Numbered from the stretch's first letter, positions 19,027-28,209 are shown. The stretch is DNA of 64,000 bases from Streptomyces sedi (GCF_006335015.1 NZ_VDGT01000017.1:1-64000); one strand, 5' to 3'. The notes: a model not told the origin generated them from the sequence alone. Made by a program: numbers and translations.

Positions 19027-19125
19027 ATGCGCATTCCCACGGCACCGGGCAGGCTTCCCGTGGTCGGGCACACGCCGGGGTTTCTTCGGGAGCCGGTGCG
19101 TTTCATGGAGTCGCTCGCTCCGGTC
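19027..19125 (+). pseudogene. Cytochrome P450, N-terminal stub only
   Basis: From the ATG at 19027 about 33 codons read like the start of a bacterial P450: a proline-rich APGRLPVVGHTPGFLREP segment followed by VRFMESLAPVG, where the family has its membrane-proximal APGxxPxxGH region. Homology ends abruptly near 19125, where IS110-type transposase sequence begins in another frame. The heme-binding region is absent. The gene was probably a tailoring oxidase destroyed by an insertion or deletion. The junction is placed only to within about ten bases. Confidence 0.55.
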
Positions 19126-19514
19126 GGGCCCCCCTGGCAGACATGGTTCGCACCGGCCGCCATCGCGCTCTGGCCCCCGGCTCCCGCGCCGTCAGCGCCC
19201 TGCGTGTCCTGGCCACCGCCCAAACCCGCGCCATCCGCCAGCGCACCCGAGCCGTGCACCAGCTCCGAGCCTGCTTGGCCACCTCCTACCCAGCAGCCAT
19301 CACCGCCTGGCCACGCCACACCAAACTCCGCCACCCCCAAGCCCGCGCGATCCTCGCCCTGGCTCCCACACCAGCAGCAGCAGCTGCCCTCACCCGGTCG
19401 CAGATCGCCGCTGCCCTACAGCGCGCAGGCCGGTGGCGCACTGTCGACGACGAAGCCGAAAGGCTCCAGAGCCACTTCCGGCATCCCAGCCTACGCACCC
19501 ACCCGACCATCGAA
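19126..19514 (+). pseudogene. IS110-family transposase fragment
   Basis: The frame running through 19126-19514 reads RAPLADMVRTGRHRALAPGS, then QTRAIRQRTRAVHQLRACLA, then a helical segment with APTPAAAAALTRSQIAAAL. This pattern is typical of the middle of IS110-family (DEDD) transposases. Both ends are missing: the left joins a P450 stub and the right is cut by the Tn3-type terminal repeat. It cannot be functional. Confidence 0.7.
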
Positions 19515-19567
19515 GTCGGCCTCGGGGAACATCGGTACAGCGGTTGGCGCTGAGAAGGATCATGGTC
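19515..19567 (+). repeat. Tn3-type terminal inverted repeat, left
   Basis: 53 bp that match the complement of 26546-26598 with a single mismatch (G at 19557). It contains the family-like GGGG terminus at 19524-19527. Its inner end overlaps the resolvase stop codon. Confidence 0.9.
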
Positions 19568-20471
19568 AGGGCGTGAGCGCGCTGACCCGGTTCTCGTACT
19601 CGCGGCGGGCCTTGCGCTGGGCCGGGACGGCGGGGACGCCCTGGCCGCCGTCGAGCGGCTGGCAGCGGGCGAGGAGCTGGCGGTGCACCGCGAGGGCGGC
19701 GCTGACGCGCAGGGTGTAGTCCTGGCCGCGGCGTACGGCCACCCCTTGGTCGAGCGCGGCCCGCTCGACGGGCTCCAGCTCGGTGGTGCGGAGGTAGTCG
19801 GCGACCTTGCCCGGCATGTCGAGCGTGACCGGTAGCTCCGGGGCGGGGGCATCCTCCTCGGTGGCGGTGTGCTTGGGCAGGAGGTCGGCGACGGCGGTCC
19901 GGATCGCGCCGCGGCTGACGCCGTGGTCACGGGCGAGGGCGGCGATGGAGCGGCCTTCGAGGTACGCGGTGCGTACGCCGACGGCCGTCGCGGCCGCGAC
20001 GGCGGGGCGGCGCCCGCCCTTCGCGCCCTTGGCCTCGGCGGCGCGCAGTCCGTCGTAGGTCAGCTCGCGCTGGAGTTCGCCGGCGGCGGCGAAGGTCTGC
20101 ACCATGAATTTCACGGTGGACAGCAGCTCACCGGTGCGCGGGTGGCGGGCGGTGAGGTCCATTGCGGAGAACGCGCCGTCGTGGATGCGCAGGGCGAGAC
20201 GGTCGCGGTGCAGGACGTCGAGCACGTCGAGGATGTGCTGGTTGCCGCGCACGAGGCGGAACATCTCGGAGATGTGCACGGTGTCGCCCGGCCGCGCGTA
20301 GGTGAGCAGTTCGCTGAACTTCGGGCGCTCGAGAGGGTGGAGGCGGCTGGAGGTGCCGGGGTCCTCCTCGAAGACGACGGGGTCCTCGATCCCGGCCTCG
20401 GCCAGGACGAGGTCCTGCCGGGCGGTGGATTGCTGGTCGGTCGACACCCGCTTGTAGACCAGGTTCGCCAC
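19566..20471 (-). CDS. tnpR: Serine recombinase (Tn3-type resolvase)
   Basis: 301 aa from the GTG at 20471 with GGAAGGGG upstream. The N-terminal catalytic domain has the nucleophile Ser in YKRVSTDQQS, and the family motif EMFRLVRG follows near residue 70. The helix-turn-helix (GRSIAALARDHGVSRGAIRTAV) sits near residue 175, followed by an extra C-terminal domain of about 100 aa that most short resolvases lack. It should resolve cointegrates at the res-like site just upstream of its own start. The stop codon lies inside the left terminal repeat, so the gene abuts the end of the transposon. Confidence 0.9.
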   Translation of the reverse strand: MANLVYKRVSTDQQSTARQDLVLAEAGIEDPVVFEEDPGTSSRLHPLERPKFSELLTYARPGDTVHISEMFRLVRGNQHILDVLDVLHRDRLALRIHDGAFSAMDLTARHPRTGELLSTVKFMVQTFAAAGELQRELTYDGLRAAEAKGAKGGRRPAVAAATAVGVRTAYLEGRSIAALARDHGVSRGAIRTAVADLLPKHTATEEDAPAPELPVTLDMPGKVADYLRTTELEPVERAALDQGVAVRRGQDYTLRVSAALAVHRQLLARCQPLDGGQGVPAVPAQRKARREYENRVSALTP

Positions 20472-20507
20472 CGTGGGGCCCCTTCCGTACGGAGGATCGG
20501 ACCCTAT

Positions 20508-20635
20508 CTGTCGTCAAACCCTGTCATCAATCACCATCGGATCTGATTGGATTCGCACCGCCTCGAACCCCCGGATCGCACGGGTTCATTGGACGCGTCG
20601 GCTGCCTGTCGTCAAACGATCGTTTGACGACAGGC
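20508..20635. promoter_or_regulatory. Probable res (resolution) site of the transposon
   Basis: A perfect 32-bp palindrome occupies 20604-20635, with half-site GCCTGTCGTCAAACGA and central dinucleotide AT at 20619-20620, as expected for a serine-recombinase crossover site. The 12-mer CTGTCGTCAAAC from its arm recurs at 20508-20519, and a diverged copy, CTGTCATCAA, follows at 20521-20530. This gives the multi-subsite layout of Tn3-type res sites. It lies between the resolvase and the cargo genes and probably also controls tnpR. Confidence 0.65.
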
Positions 20636-20643
20636 GGGCGTGC

Positions 20644-21066
20644 TTACGCGTCGCCGTGGAGTTCGGCCTGGACGCGGCGGGAGGGCTGGAACCTGTACAG
20701 GTCGAGGATGTCCGGGGCGTCGGTGACGCCGGGGCCGCCGTTCTCGACCCAGGCGGTGATGTCGGCGGTGGCGTCGGGGTCGTTGACCAGGCCGAGCCAG
20801 ACGGGCCGTCCGCCGGCCTTTCGACCGGCGGCGGAGGGCTGCACGACGATCACGTTGGCGCGCTCGCACGCGTCGAGGCAGTCGGTGACGCGCACGGTCG
20901 CGATGCCGTCGAGGGCCTGGCGCAGGTCCTTCAGCTGTGCGGCGTGGTCCAGGCCGGGGACTTTGAGGGTGCCGCAGCAGCAGCCGCAGCAGACGGTGAC
21001 GGTGGGCCGTGCCGCTGCCGCCCCCGGCTTGGGGGCGGCAGCGGCACGGCGGCTGCGTTTGCTCAC
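20644..21066 (-). CDS. Small Cys-rich (2Fe-2S) ferredoxin-like protein
   Basis: 140 aa; the GTG at 21066 overlaps the stop of the metal ATPase gene (GTGA), so the two are coupled. After a basic Ala-rich N-terminus comes VTVCCGCCCGTLKVPG. DCLDAC then appears about 40 residues later, followed by NVIVVQPS. The spacing resembles thioredoxin-fold [2Fe-2S] ferredoxins. The extra cysteines in CCGCCCG are unusual and could bind the metal exported by the partner pump. I cannot assign a reaction. It could be a metallochaperone, a redox partner, or merely a passenger. Confidence 0.7.
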   Translation of the reverse strand: MSKRSRRAAAAPKPGAAAARPTVTVCCGCCCGTLKVPGLDHAAQLKDLRQALDGIATVRVTDCLDACERANVIVVQPSAAGRKAGGRPVWLGLVNDPDATADITAWVENGGPGVTDAPDILDLYRFQPSRRVQAELHGDA

Positions 21067-23033
21067 GCGGTGTCCTTGGTCAGGCGGGGCCAGGCGGCTT
21101 CGCGCAGGAGGCGCAGGCCGTTGAGGCCGACGATGACGGTGGAGCCCTCGTGTCCGGCGACGCCGAGCGGCAGGGGCAGGGTGGCGATCAGGTCCCAGGC
21201 GACCAGGACGGTGATGAACGCCCCGGCGATGGCCAGGTTCTGGATGACCAGGCGGCGTGCGGTGCGCGAGAGCTGGACGATGGAGGGGATGGTGGCGAGT
21301 TCGTCGCGCACCACGACGGCGTCGGCGGTCTCCAGGGCGAGGTCGGAGCCGGCCTTGCCCATCGCGATCCCGGAGTGCGCGGCGGCCAGGGCGGGGGCGT
21401 CGTTGACGCCGTCACCGACCACCAGCACCCGGCGCCCTTCCGCTTCCCACGCCTTGACGGCGGCGACCTTGTCCTGCGGCAGGAGTCCGGCGCGGACGTC
21501 GGTGATGCCGACCTCGGCGGCCAGGCGCAGCGCGGCGCGTTCGTTGTCGCCGGTCAGCAGGACAGGGGTGCGGCCGGTCAGCTCGGTGAGCGCGGCCACC
21601 GTCGCCGCGGCGTCGGGCCGCAGCCGGTCGGCGATCCCGAGGACGCCCACGACCGCGCCGTCCCGCAGGATTGCCACCCCGGTGCGGCCGGTGTCCTCCA
21701 GCTCGGCCACGACCTTGTCGTGCGACGACGTGGTGGTGAGCAGCCGGGAGGGGGAGCCGACCTGGACGGTGCGGCCCTCGACGGTGGCGGTGACGCCTTC
21801 ACCGGGTGTGGAGGAGAAGTCGGTGGCCTCGGGCAGGTGAAGGCCGCGTTGGCGGGCGGCGTCGACGACGGCGCGGGCGAGGGGGTGTTCGCTGGGGTGC
21901 TCGGCCGCTGCCGCCAGGGTGAGCAGGCCGTCCTCGTCCAGGCCGGTGCCGGGCAGGGGGCGGATGTCGGTGACGCGGGGGGTGCCTTCGGTGAGGGTTC
22001 CGGTCTTGTCCAGGGCCACGAGGTCGATCTGGCCGAGGCGTTCCATGACGACGGCCGACTTGGCCAGCACTCCGCGCCGTCCGGCGTTGGCGATGGCGGA
22101 CAGCAGCGGCGGCATGGTGGAGAGCACCACCGCACAGGGTGAGGCCACGATCATGAACGTCATCGCCCGCAGGAGCGCGGACTGGAGGGTGTCACCGAAC
22201 GCGAGTGGGATGCCGAAGACCGCGAGAGTGGCGATCACCATGCCGATCGAGTACCGCTGCTCGATCTTCTCGATGAACAGCTGGGTGGGGGCCTTGGTCT
22301 CGGATGCTTCCTCGACCATCTTCACGATCCGGGCGATCACCGAGTCCGACGGGTCGCGCTCGACCCGGACCCGCAGGGCGCCGGTGCCGTTGACCGTCCC
22401 GGCGAACACCTCGTCCCCGGCCCGCTTGGCCACCGGCAGCGGCTCCCCGGTGATGGTGGCCTGGTCGACGTCGCTCGCGCCGTCCAGGACCTGGCCGTCG
22501 GCACCGACCCGCTCACCGGGCCGGACCAGGATGGTGTCCCCGACGTTGAGGGAGTCGGCGGGCACGTCCTCCTCGCCGCCGTCGGGCAGGAGCCGGGTCG
22601 CCGTACTGGGGGCGAGGTCGAGCAGTCCGCGTACGGAGTCGGCGGTCCGGGCGGTGGCGATCGCTTCCAGGGCGCCGGAGGTGGCGAAGATGACGATCAG
22701 CAGCGCCCCGTCGAGGACCTGCCCGATCGCGGCCGCCCCGAGGGCGGCGACGACCATCAGCAGGTCCACGTCCAGCGTCTTGTCTTTCAGCGCCTTCAGG
22801 CCCTCCCAGCCCGGCTCCCAGCCACCGGTTATGTAGGTGGCGGCGAACAGCGTGCCCCACAGCCACGCCGGGCCGTCCAGCAGGTAGACGGGCAGAGCGA
22901 GGAGGAACAGCACCAGGGCCGCGAGTGCCCAGCGTGCCTCGGGCAGCGCCAGCAGCCGGGTACGGCGGCGCGGAGCCGCCGTGCGCCGTGCGCCTGCGGC
23001 TGGCGTGGGCCGCTGATCCAGGACAGAAGACAT
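21063..23033 (-). CDS. P1B-4-type heavy-metal-translocating ATPase
   Basis: 656 aa from the ATG at 23033 (GAAGGG upstream). It lacks an N-terminal metal-binding domain. Membrane segments flank the actuator domain (ITGEP, where TGE is the phosphatase motif). The transmembrane metal site is SPC (VASPCAVVLS) rather than CPC, and the last helix carries HEGST. The pairing of SPC with HEG[GS]T defines the P1B-4 group (CoaT/CzcP/CtpD; Co, Zn, Cd or Fe). The phosphorylation site is DKTGT and the hinge is GDGVNDAPAL. It exports divalent metal from the cytosol and is transcribed divergently from the sensor at 23117. Metal identity cannot be read from the sequence alone. Confidence 0.93.
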   Translation of the reverse strand: MSSVLDQRPTPAAGARRTAAPRRRTRLLALPEARWALAALVLFLLALPVYLLDGPAWLWGTLFAATYITGGWEPGWEGLKALKDKTLDVDLLMVVAALGAAAIGQVLDGALLIVIFATSGALEAIATARTADSVRGLLDLAPSTATRLLPDGGEEDVPADSLNVGDTILVRPGERVGADGQVLDGASDVDQATITGEPLPVAKRAGDEVFAGTVNGTGALRVRVERDPSDSVIARIVKMVEEASETKAPTQLFIEKIEQRYSIGMVIATLAVFGIPLAFGDTLQSALLRAMTFMIVASPCAVVLSTMPPLLSAIANAGRRGVLAKSAVVMERLGQIDLVALDKTGTLTEGTPRVTDIRPLPGTGLDEDGLLTLAAAAEHPSEHPLARAVVDAARQRGLHLPEATDFSSTPGEGVTATVEGRTVQVGSPSRLLTTTSSHDKVVAELEDTGRTGVAILRDGAVVGVLGIADRLRPDAAATVAALTELTGRTPVLLTGDNERAALRLAAEVGITDVRAGLLPQDKVAAVKAWEAEGRRVLVVGDGVNDAPALAAAHSGIAMGKAGSDLALETADAVVVRDELATIPSIVQLSRTARRLVIQNLAIAGAFITVLVAWDLIATLPLPLGVAGHEGSTVIVGLNGLRLLREAAWPRLTKDTA

Positions 23034-23116
23034 GACAAAACAACCCTTCACGGGTGAACCGGGGTGACGACACCACCATACAGGAATGCCTGAACAGGTC
23101 TTCATGTGTCACCGGT

Positions 23117-23518
23117 ATGATGGCGTGCATGGGTCACGGAACCGGCACCACCAGCAGCGCCACCACCCGCGAGCGCCTCGACGCGGTCGGCACAGCCGAG
23201 GTCGCCGCCACCCTTCAGGCCCTCGCCACCCCGTCCCGGCTCCACATCCTGGCCCGCCTCCAGGAAGGCCCCTGCTCGGTCAGCGACCTTGCCGACGCGG
23301 TCGGCATGGAAGCCTCCGCCTGTTCCCACCAGCTGCGCCTCCTGCGCAACCTCGGCCTCGTCACCGGAGAGCGTCACGGCCGGTCGATCGTCTACGCCCT
23401 CTACGACAACCACGTAGCCGAACTCCTCGACCAGGCGCTCTACCACGTCGAGCACCTGCGCATGGGCGTGCGCGACACCCCGGCCCGCGCAGCCGAACCA
23501 GCCACCGCCGGGCAGTAG
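23117..23518 (+). CDS. ArsR/SmtB-family metal-sensing repressor (alpha-5 site)
   Basis: About 133 aa. The start is uncertain, because in-frame ATGs at 23117, 23120 and 23129 all lack a good ribosome site. Winged helix: LQALATPSRLHILARLQEG, then MEASACSHQLRLLRNLGLV, then the wing ERHGRSIVYALY. Near the C-terminus, DNHVAELLDQALYHVEH reproduces the D-x-H-x10-H-x2-H spacing of the alpha-5 Zn/Co site of CzrA and SmtB. It should repress the divergent ATPase/ferredoxin operon and release on metal binding. A short dyad, CCTGAACAGG (23089-23098), sits between the two starts and may be part of the operator. Confidence 0.9.
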   Translation: MMACMGHGTGTTSSATTRERLDAVGTAEVAATLQALATPSRLHILARLQEGPCSVSDLADAVGMEASACSHQLRLLRNLGLVTGERHGRSIVYALYDNHVAELLDQALYHVEHLRMGVRDTPARAAEPATAGQ

Positions 23519-23533
23519 CGGCCCCCGGCCGGG

Positions 23534-26464
23534 TCAGTCCTGCCCGGCTTCCTCGTCCTCGTCCAGTTCCGGCGTGTCCGGGTCCCGCAAAGGGCGCAGG
23601 GCGCCGGCGGCCGGGACGGTGGCGCTGAAGCTGTAGCGGCCGAGCAGGTTGAGGTTGCGGTGCTTGAGCGGGGACAGCCGGGCGATGTCCTCGTCGCGGA
23701 CCTCGTGGCCCTCGGCGCGAAGCTGTTCCACGGCGTCGTCGATGTACTTCGTGGTCCACAGCACGATGGCGTTGAGGACCAGGCCGAGCGCGCCGAGCTG
23801 GTCCTCCATCCCGTCCCGGTACGCCTGGTGGATGGTGCCGCGCTTGCCGTGGCACACGTCCCGGGCGAGCTTGTGGCGGGACTCCTGCACAGTGAGCTGC
23901 CGGTTCATCTGACGCCGGTAGGTGTCGTCCACCGGGTCGACCACCCGCAGCAGGCGCTCGGTCTTCGCGATCCGCCCGTACTCCGCGAACGCCGCCCCCA
24001 GCGGCGTCGGGCGGCCGTCGCGGCCGAACATGCGCAGCAGGTCGTAGGCCCGGACCTGGTTGGTGACCAGGGAACCGGCGACCTTCAGCATGTCCGGCCA
24101 GTGCGTGATCACCTTATTCAGGTTCACCCGGTTGCGGGCCAGGTCCTCCACCGCCCGTGCCGGTCTCGATGCCGGGCGTCGTGGCCCGCTAGAACCGCTG
24201 GTCGTCCAGGTCGCGGAACCGCAGGCTGAAGTTGTAGCCGAGGATCTTGAACAGGCCGAACACCATGTCGGAGTACGAGGCGTTGTCGGTCGCCACCATC
24301 TCCGGCTTGACCCCGCCGTCCAGGTTCAGCAGGGCGTCCAGGATGTGCAGGGAGTCGCGCGAGGTGCCGGGGACGACCATCTGCCCGATGCCCGCGACCT
24401 GGTCATTGACGGCGTTGAGCCAGGTGATGCCCCGCTTGAACCCGAAGTGCTTCGGCGACGGGGCGGCGTTGATGGTGCGCACCGGCACCTGGAAGCGCAG
24501 CCCGTCCACGGAGGCGAGCAGCCCGTCACCCCAGTACCGCACGATCGGGATGCCGGCCTAGGCGGCGATCAGAGCTGCGTTCGCGGCGGCGATGGTGTCG
24601 GCGCGCAGGTAGTACTGGTCGACGTGCACGAGCCGGGCCCTGGTCAGGGCCTCGTAGCCGGGGAGGGACTTCGGCTCGCCGAGCGCGCCGAGCTTGTCGA
24701 CGTTCAGCTTCACCCGCCCGTCGTCCTGTACCTCCATGGAAACCTTCGCCGCCGGCCCCGCCTCCTCCGGGCGCGTCGCGAGCTGCTTCCATCCGGCGTC
24801 CAGGCCCCGCACCAGCTCCGCCAGGTGCTCGGTGACGGGCATGTCCAGGCTCAGGGCCGCCAGGACGTCCTCCTCGACCGCGTCCAAGTCGGGCCCGTCC
24901 AGCAGCCAGGCGCGCGGGTTGGACCAGCGGTGCGACGGGGCGGCGAACATGTCGCGGTTGTTCAGGGCCCGGTGCAGCTGCTCCAGCACGCACACCACGT
25001 AGGCGTCCCGGTCGACCGCGCCCTGCGGCAGATCAGGGTTGGCGTACACCGCCTTGCGCCACGCCAGCGGCACCAGCTTGTCGTCCACCTCGCGCGGCAG
25101 CAGCGGCTTCACCCCCACCTTCCGCCGGGCCAGCGCCGGAAGACCCCGCACCCCGGCCAGGACTCGCTTCCCGGCGCTCGCCGCGTCCAGCGCCTTCGAC
25201 TCGCCCAGCAGCGCGAGGAACGGGCGCACCGTGGCGTGCCGGTTCGCGAGCGCGGCCCGCATGGCGACCTCGGCCGAGTTCTCGTCCTCGGGCACCAGGG
25301 TCACCACGGTCGCCGCCGCGCTCATCACGGCGGCGCGCGGGGCGACCTCCTCCACGGCTGCCCAGAGCGCGGCCACGTCCAGGTCCGTCTCCTGCTCCTC
25401 GACCAGCTCCAGCTCCAGCTCCTGAAGCAGCACCTTCGCCGCCCGCGCGAGCACCCGTGACGCCTTCTCCAACTGCGGCAGCGTCGACAGCCGTTCCTTC
25501 TCCGTCTTGCGCTTCGCCGTGTTCAGCAGGCGGGTGGCCATGAGGACCTGGAACAGGTCCAGGGCCTCGTCGATCGCCTTCGTCTCCAGGTGCCGCATCA
25601 CCGCGGTGAGCATCGCTGTGCGCTTGGGTTCCGCCGCCCGCTCCAGCAGCGGCGCCTTCGACCCCAGCGCGTACCGGGCCAGCGCCGCCATCCGGTTCGG
25701 CGGGATCTGCGACAGCCTCAGCCGACCGAGCCAGTACGCGCCGATCTCGTCCACCCGCTCCAGCGCGCGAGCGAACGCCGTGCCCGTCGTCCGCGTCGGC
25801 GGCCGGCGCAGCCGCTCCAGCTCCGAGAACCGCGAGCCCACCGGCGTCGTCAGCGTCGCCACCAGATCCCCGGGCAGCGCCGGGTCCGCGCGGCGGGCGG
25901 CGCCCGCGACCGTGGCGTGCAGCCGCTTCTCCGCGACCGTCCGCGCCTCCGACACCTGCCGGGCCAGCACGGACACCCCAGGCAGCAGGACCCGGTGACG
26001 GCGCAGCCAGCCCACCGCGTGGTCGAACAGCGCCTTCGGGCCCTCGGCGTGCGTCCACGCCCGCCCGTGCAGGAAGGTGCGGAACCGCCGGGATCACTCC
26101 GGGTCGTCGTACTCGTGGTACTCATGGCGTCCCGGATCTCCCACGCGTGCTCGTACGTCGTCTTCGGCCGCTCGGTGTACCGTTTCACCACCGACGGGTC
26201 CTCGATGCCGAGCTGCGCGGCCAGGTGCTCGACCACCGGCCAGGGCGTGTCCAGCGGGTCGTCGGGGAGGAACCGGCCGATGTAGCGCACCGTGCACATC
26301 TGGAGCGCGAAGCCGAGCTGGTGGTGCGCGGAGCGGCGCCGGGCGATCAGATCGCGGTCGACGTCGTCCAGGAAGAAGAACCGCTCCAGCTCGGGGCGGG
26401 TCGGCTCCTCGGCGAACTTCCCGTACGTCTCGGCCTGCTCATCAGTCAAAAACTCCACCGGCAC
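23534..26464 (-). pseudogene. tnpA: Tn3-family transposase TnpA, inactivated
   Basis: GTG start at 26464 (PVEFLTDEQAETYGKF). Reading three frames together gives an almost complete Tn3 transposase of about 970 residues. Lesions seen: a one-base frameshift near 26125 (after EIRDA), TGA at 26096-26094, TAG at 24560-24558 within LIAAxAGIPIVRYWGD, TAG at 24191-24189 where family members have Trp (DDQRFW), and a short deletion with frameshift near 24155-24165 before VEDLARNRVNLN. The central catalytic region (MVATDNASYSDMVF) and the C-terminal part are otherwise recognisable. Multiple independent hits indicate old decay rather than sequencing error. Confidence 0.9.
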
Positions 26465-26545
26465 GAGCGGACGGTAGCCAGCCCCGGCACCCGCCCGGCG
26501 ATCTTTCCGCGAACCCCAGCGGAGCCCGCAGCCGGTGTGCTAGCC

Positions 26546-26598
26546 GACCATGATCGTTCTCAGCGCCAACCGCTGTACCGATGTTCCCCGAGGCCGAC
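26546..26598 (-). repeat. Tn3-type terminal inverted repeat, right
   Basis: 53 bp complementary to 19515-19567 with one mismatch. The outer nine bases beyond CCCC also match the complement of the left flank, extending the repeat past the usual Tn3 terminus. Confidence 0.9.
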
Positions 26599-26762
26599 AT
26601 AGCCACGCGCCCGAACGCCGTCGGCCACCAGGTCGGAGACCAGCCGGTCGAGCCGGTCCCGACCGCGCGCGACCAGCGCGACGGAGAACCCTCACGCCCG
26701 AACCGCCGGGCAACGGCGGCGCCGAGCCCCGGCCCGGCCCCGATGATCGCGATCGTCGTCAT
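26599..26762 (-). pseudogene. Short-chain dehydrogenase, N-terminal fragment
   Basis: The ATG at 26762 (GAAAGG upstream) opens MTTIAIIGAGPGLGAAVARRFG, a Rossmann nucleotide-binding start. After FGRE a one-base deletion shifts the frame. In the shifted frame the SDR continues as RLVSDLVADGVRARGY up to the transposon boundary, where it is cut off. The remainder of the gene is not in the window. Confidence 0.75.
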
Positions 26763-26999
26763 GACGTTCCATACCTTTCTTCGTGGGTTGATCCGGATCA
26801 TTCGTGAGATCGGGACACCCAGGGATGCCGGGTGTGGCTGTCATGCGTGTGCCGCGTTCGTGGCTTGAGAGGATTGGCCGCCCGGCATCCCGCGACGATT
26901 CGACTGCTGATTGGGATGCGCGAACCAAATCGCTTGTATGGACGTGACAGCGAGGTTGTCTGCTGGGACAGCACAGGGAGAACGACGAAGGAGGGTCCG
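26763..26999. other. Upstream region of IS110 element (possible bridge-RNA remnant)
   Basis: 237 bases between the SDR start (minus) and the IS110 transposase start (plus). No protein is supported. In IS110-group elements the left non-coding end encodes the bridge RNA that guides insertion, so part of this stretch may hold such an RNA. ATTGGGA occurs at 26910-26916 and again at 28249-28255 beyond the transposase, a weak hint at the element's ends. Confidence 0.3.
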
Positions 27000-28209
27000 G
27001 TGCCCGAACTGTGGGCGGGGACGGACGCGGGCCAGGCCGAACACCACTGCACCGTGATCGACGCGGAGGGCGCCAAGGTGCTCTCGCGCCGGGTGCCGAA
27101 CAACGAGGACGAGCTGCTGCGGCTGCTCGGTGACGTCCTGGACATGGCCGACGACGGTGCCCTGGTGACGTCGGCGGTCGACCTCAACGCCGGCGGGGCC
27201 GCGCTGTGGATCGCCCTGCTGGTCAACCACGGGCAGTGGCTCTTCTACATCCCCGGCCGGACCGTCCATCACGCCTCCGGCTCCTACCGGGGCGACGGCA
27301 AGGACGCCTTCGTCATCGCCGACCAGGCCCGCATGCGGCGCGACCTCCAGCCGCTGCTGGAGACCAGCGAGATCGCGGTCGACCTGAAGATCCTGACCGC
27401 CCGCCGCATGGATCTGTCGACCGACCGCACCAGGGCGATCAACCGGCTCCGGGCGCAGATGCTGGAGTACTTCCCCGCCCTGGAGAGGGCCTTCGACTAC
27501 AGCACATCCAAGACCGCGCTCATCCTCCTGCTGACCGGGTACCAGACCCCGGCCGCGCTGCGTCGGATCGGCCGGGCCCGGCTGACGGCCTGGCTCAAGA
27601 ACCACGGCGTTCCGCACACTCAGCACGGCCAAGAGCGCCGCCGACGCCGCGGTGACCGCCGCCGAGGCCCAGTTCACCGTTGTCCCCGGGGAGAAGACCG
27701 CCGCGAAGATGCTCCGTACCCTGGCGAGGGAGGTGATGGCCCTCGATCAGGAGATCGCAGAACTCGAAGTCCTCATCGAGGGCCGGTTTCGTGAGCATCC
27801 CGATGCCGAGGTGATCACCAGCATGCCCGGCATCGGTGACATGCTCGGTGCGGAGTTGATCGCCGCGACCTGCGGTGACATGTCCGCCTTCGGAAGTGCG
27901 GACCGGCTCGCCGGCGTCGCCGGGCTCGCCCCCGTTCCGCGCGACTCCGGAAAGGTCTCCGGCAACCTGCGCAGGCCACGCCGCTACAGCCGACGCCTCC
28001 TGCGCATGTTCTATCTCTCCGCCCAGGCCGCCGCCATGCACTGCCCCGAGTCCAAGCGGTTCTACCAGCGCAAACGAGCCGAGGGAAAGAAGCACAAGCA
28101 GGCCGTCCTCGCCCTGGCCAGACGCCGCCTCAACGTGCTCTGGGCCCTCATACGCGACCACAGGACCTTCGAAGCCAGCACATCCCAACCCACTGCCACA
28201 ACGGCATGA
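27000..28209 (+). pseudogene. IS110-family transposase with a frameshift
   Basis: GTG at 27000 follows a strong AAGGAGGG. The N-terminal half (ELWAGTDAGQAEHHCTVIDA, DLKILTARRMDLSTDRTRAI) holds the DEDD RuvC-like catalytic fold. Near 27610-27620 a one-base shift moves the frame: the sequence continues as STAKSAADAAVTAAEAQ in the new frame. It then runs to 28209 with the C-terminal IS110 domain (TSMPGIGDMLGAELIAATCG, and AGLAPVPRDSGK with the conserved Ser-containing region). Total length, about 400 codons, matches the family. Unless rescued by programmed frameshifting, which is not typical for IS110, the transposase is dead. Confidence 0.85.

Larger units (their letters stand above)
19515..26598. 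mobile_element. Tn3-family transposon with metal-resistance cargo (transposase inactive)
   Basis: A 7.1-kb element bounded by 53-bp near-identical inverted repeats (one mismatch). Inside are a serine resolvase, a res-like site, a small ferredoxin-like gene, a P1B-type metal ATPase, an ArsR-type sensor and a Tn3-type transposase gene with several inactivating mutations. The conventional Tn3 end (GGGG) would place the boundaries at 19524 and 26589, with nine further matching bases outside on each side. No direct 5-bp target duplication is present: the adjoining five bases are GCCTC on the left and GAGGC on the right, which are inverted copies of each other. With TnpA broken the element is presumably fixed unless helped in trans. 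Confidence 0.88.

Noticed and set aside
27000..28209. Programmed frameshifting in the IS110 transposase
   Set aside because: IS110-family elements normally use one uninterrupted frame, and no slippery heptamer is visible at the shift near 27615.
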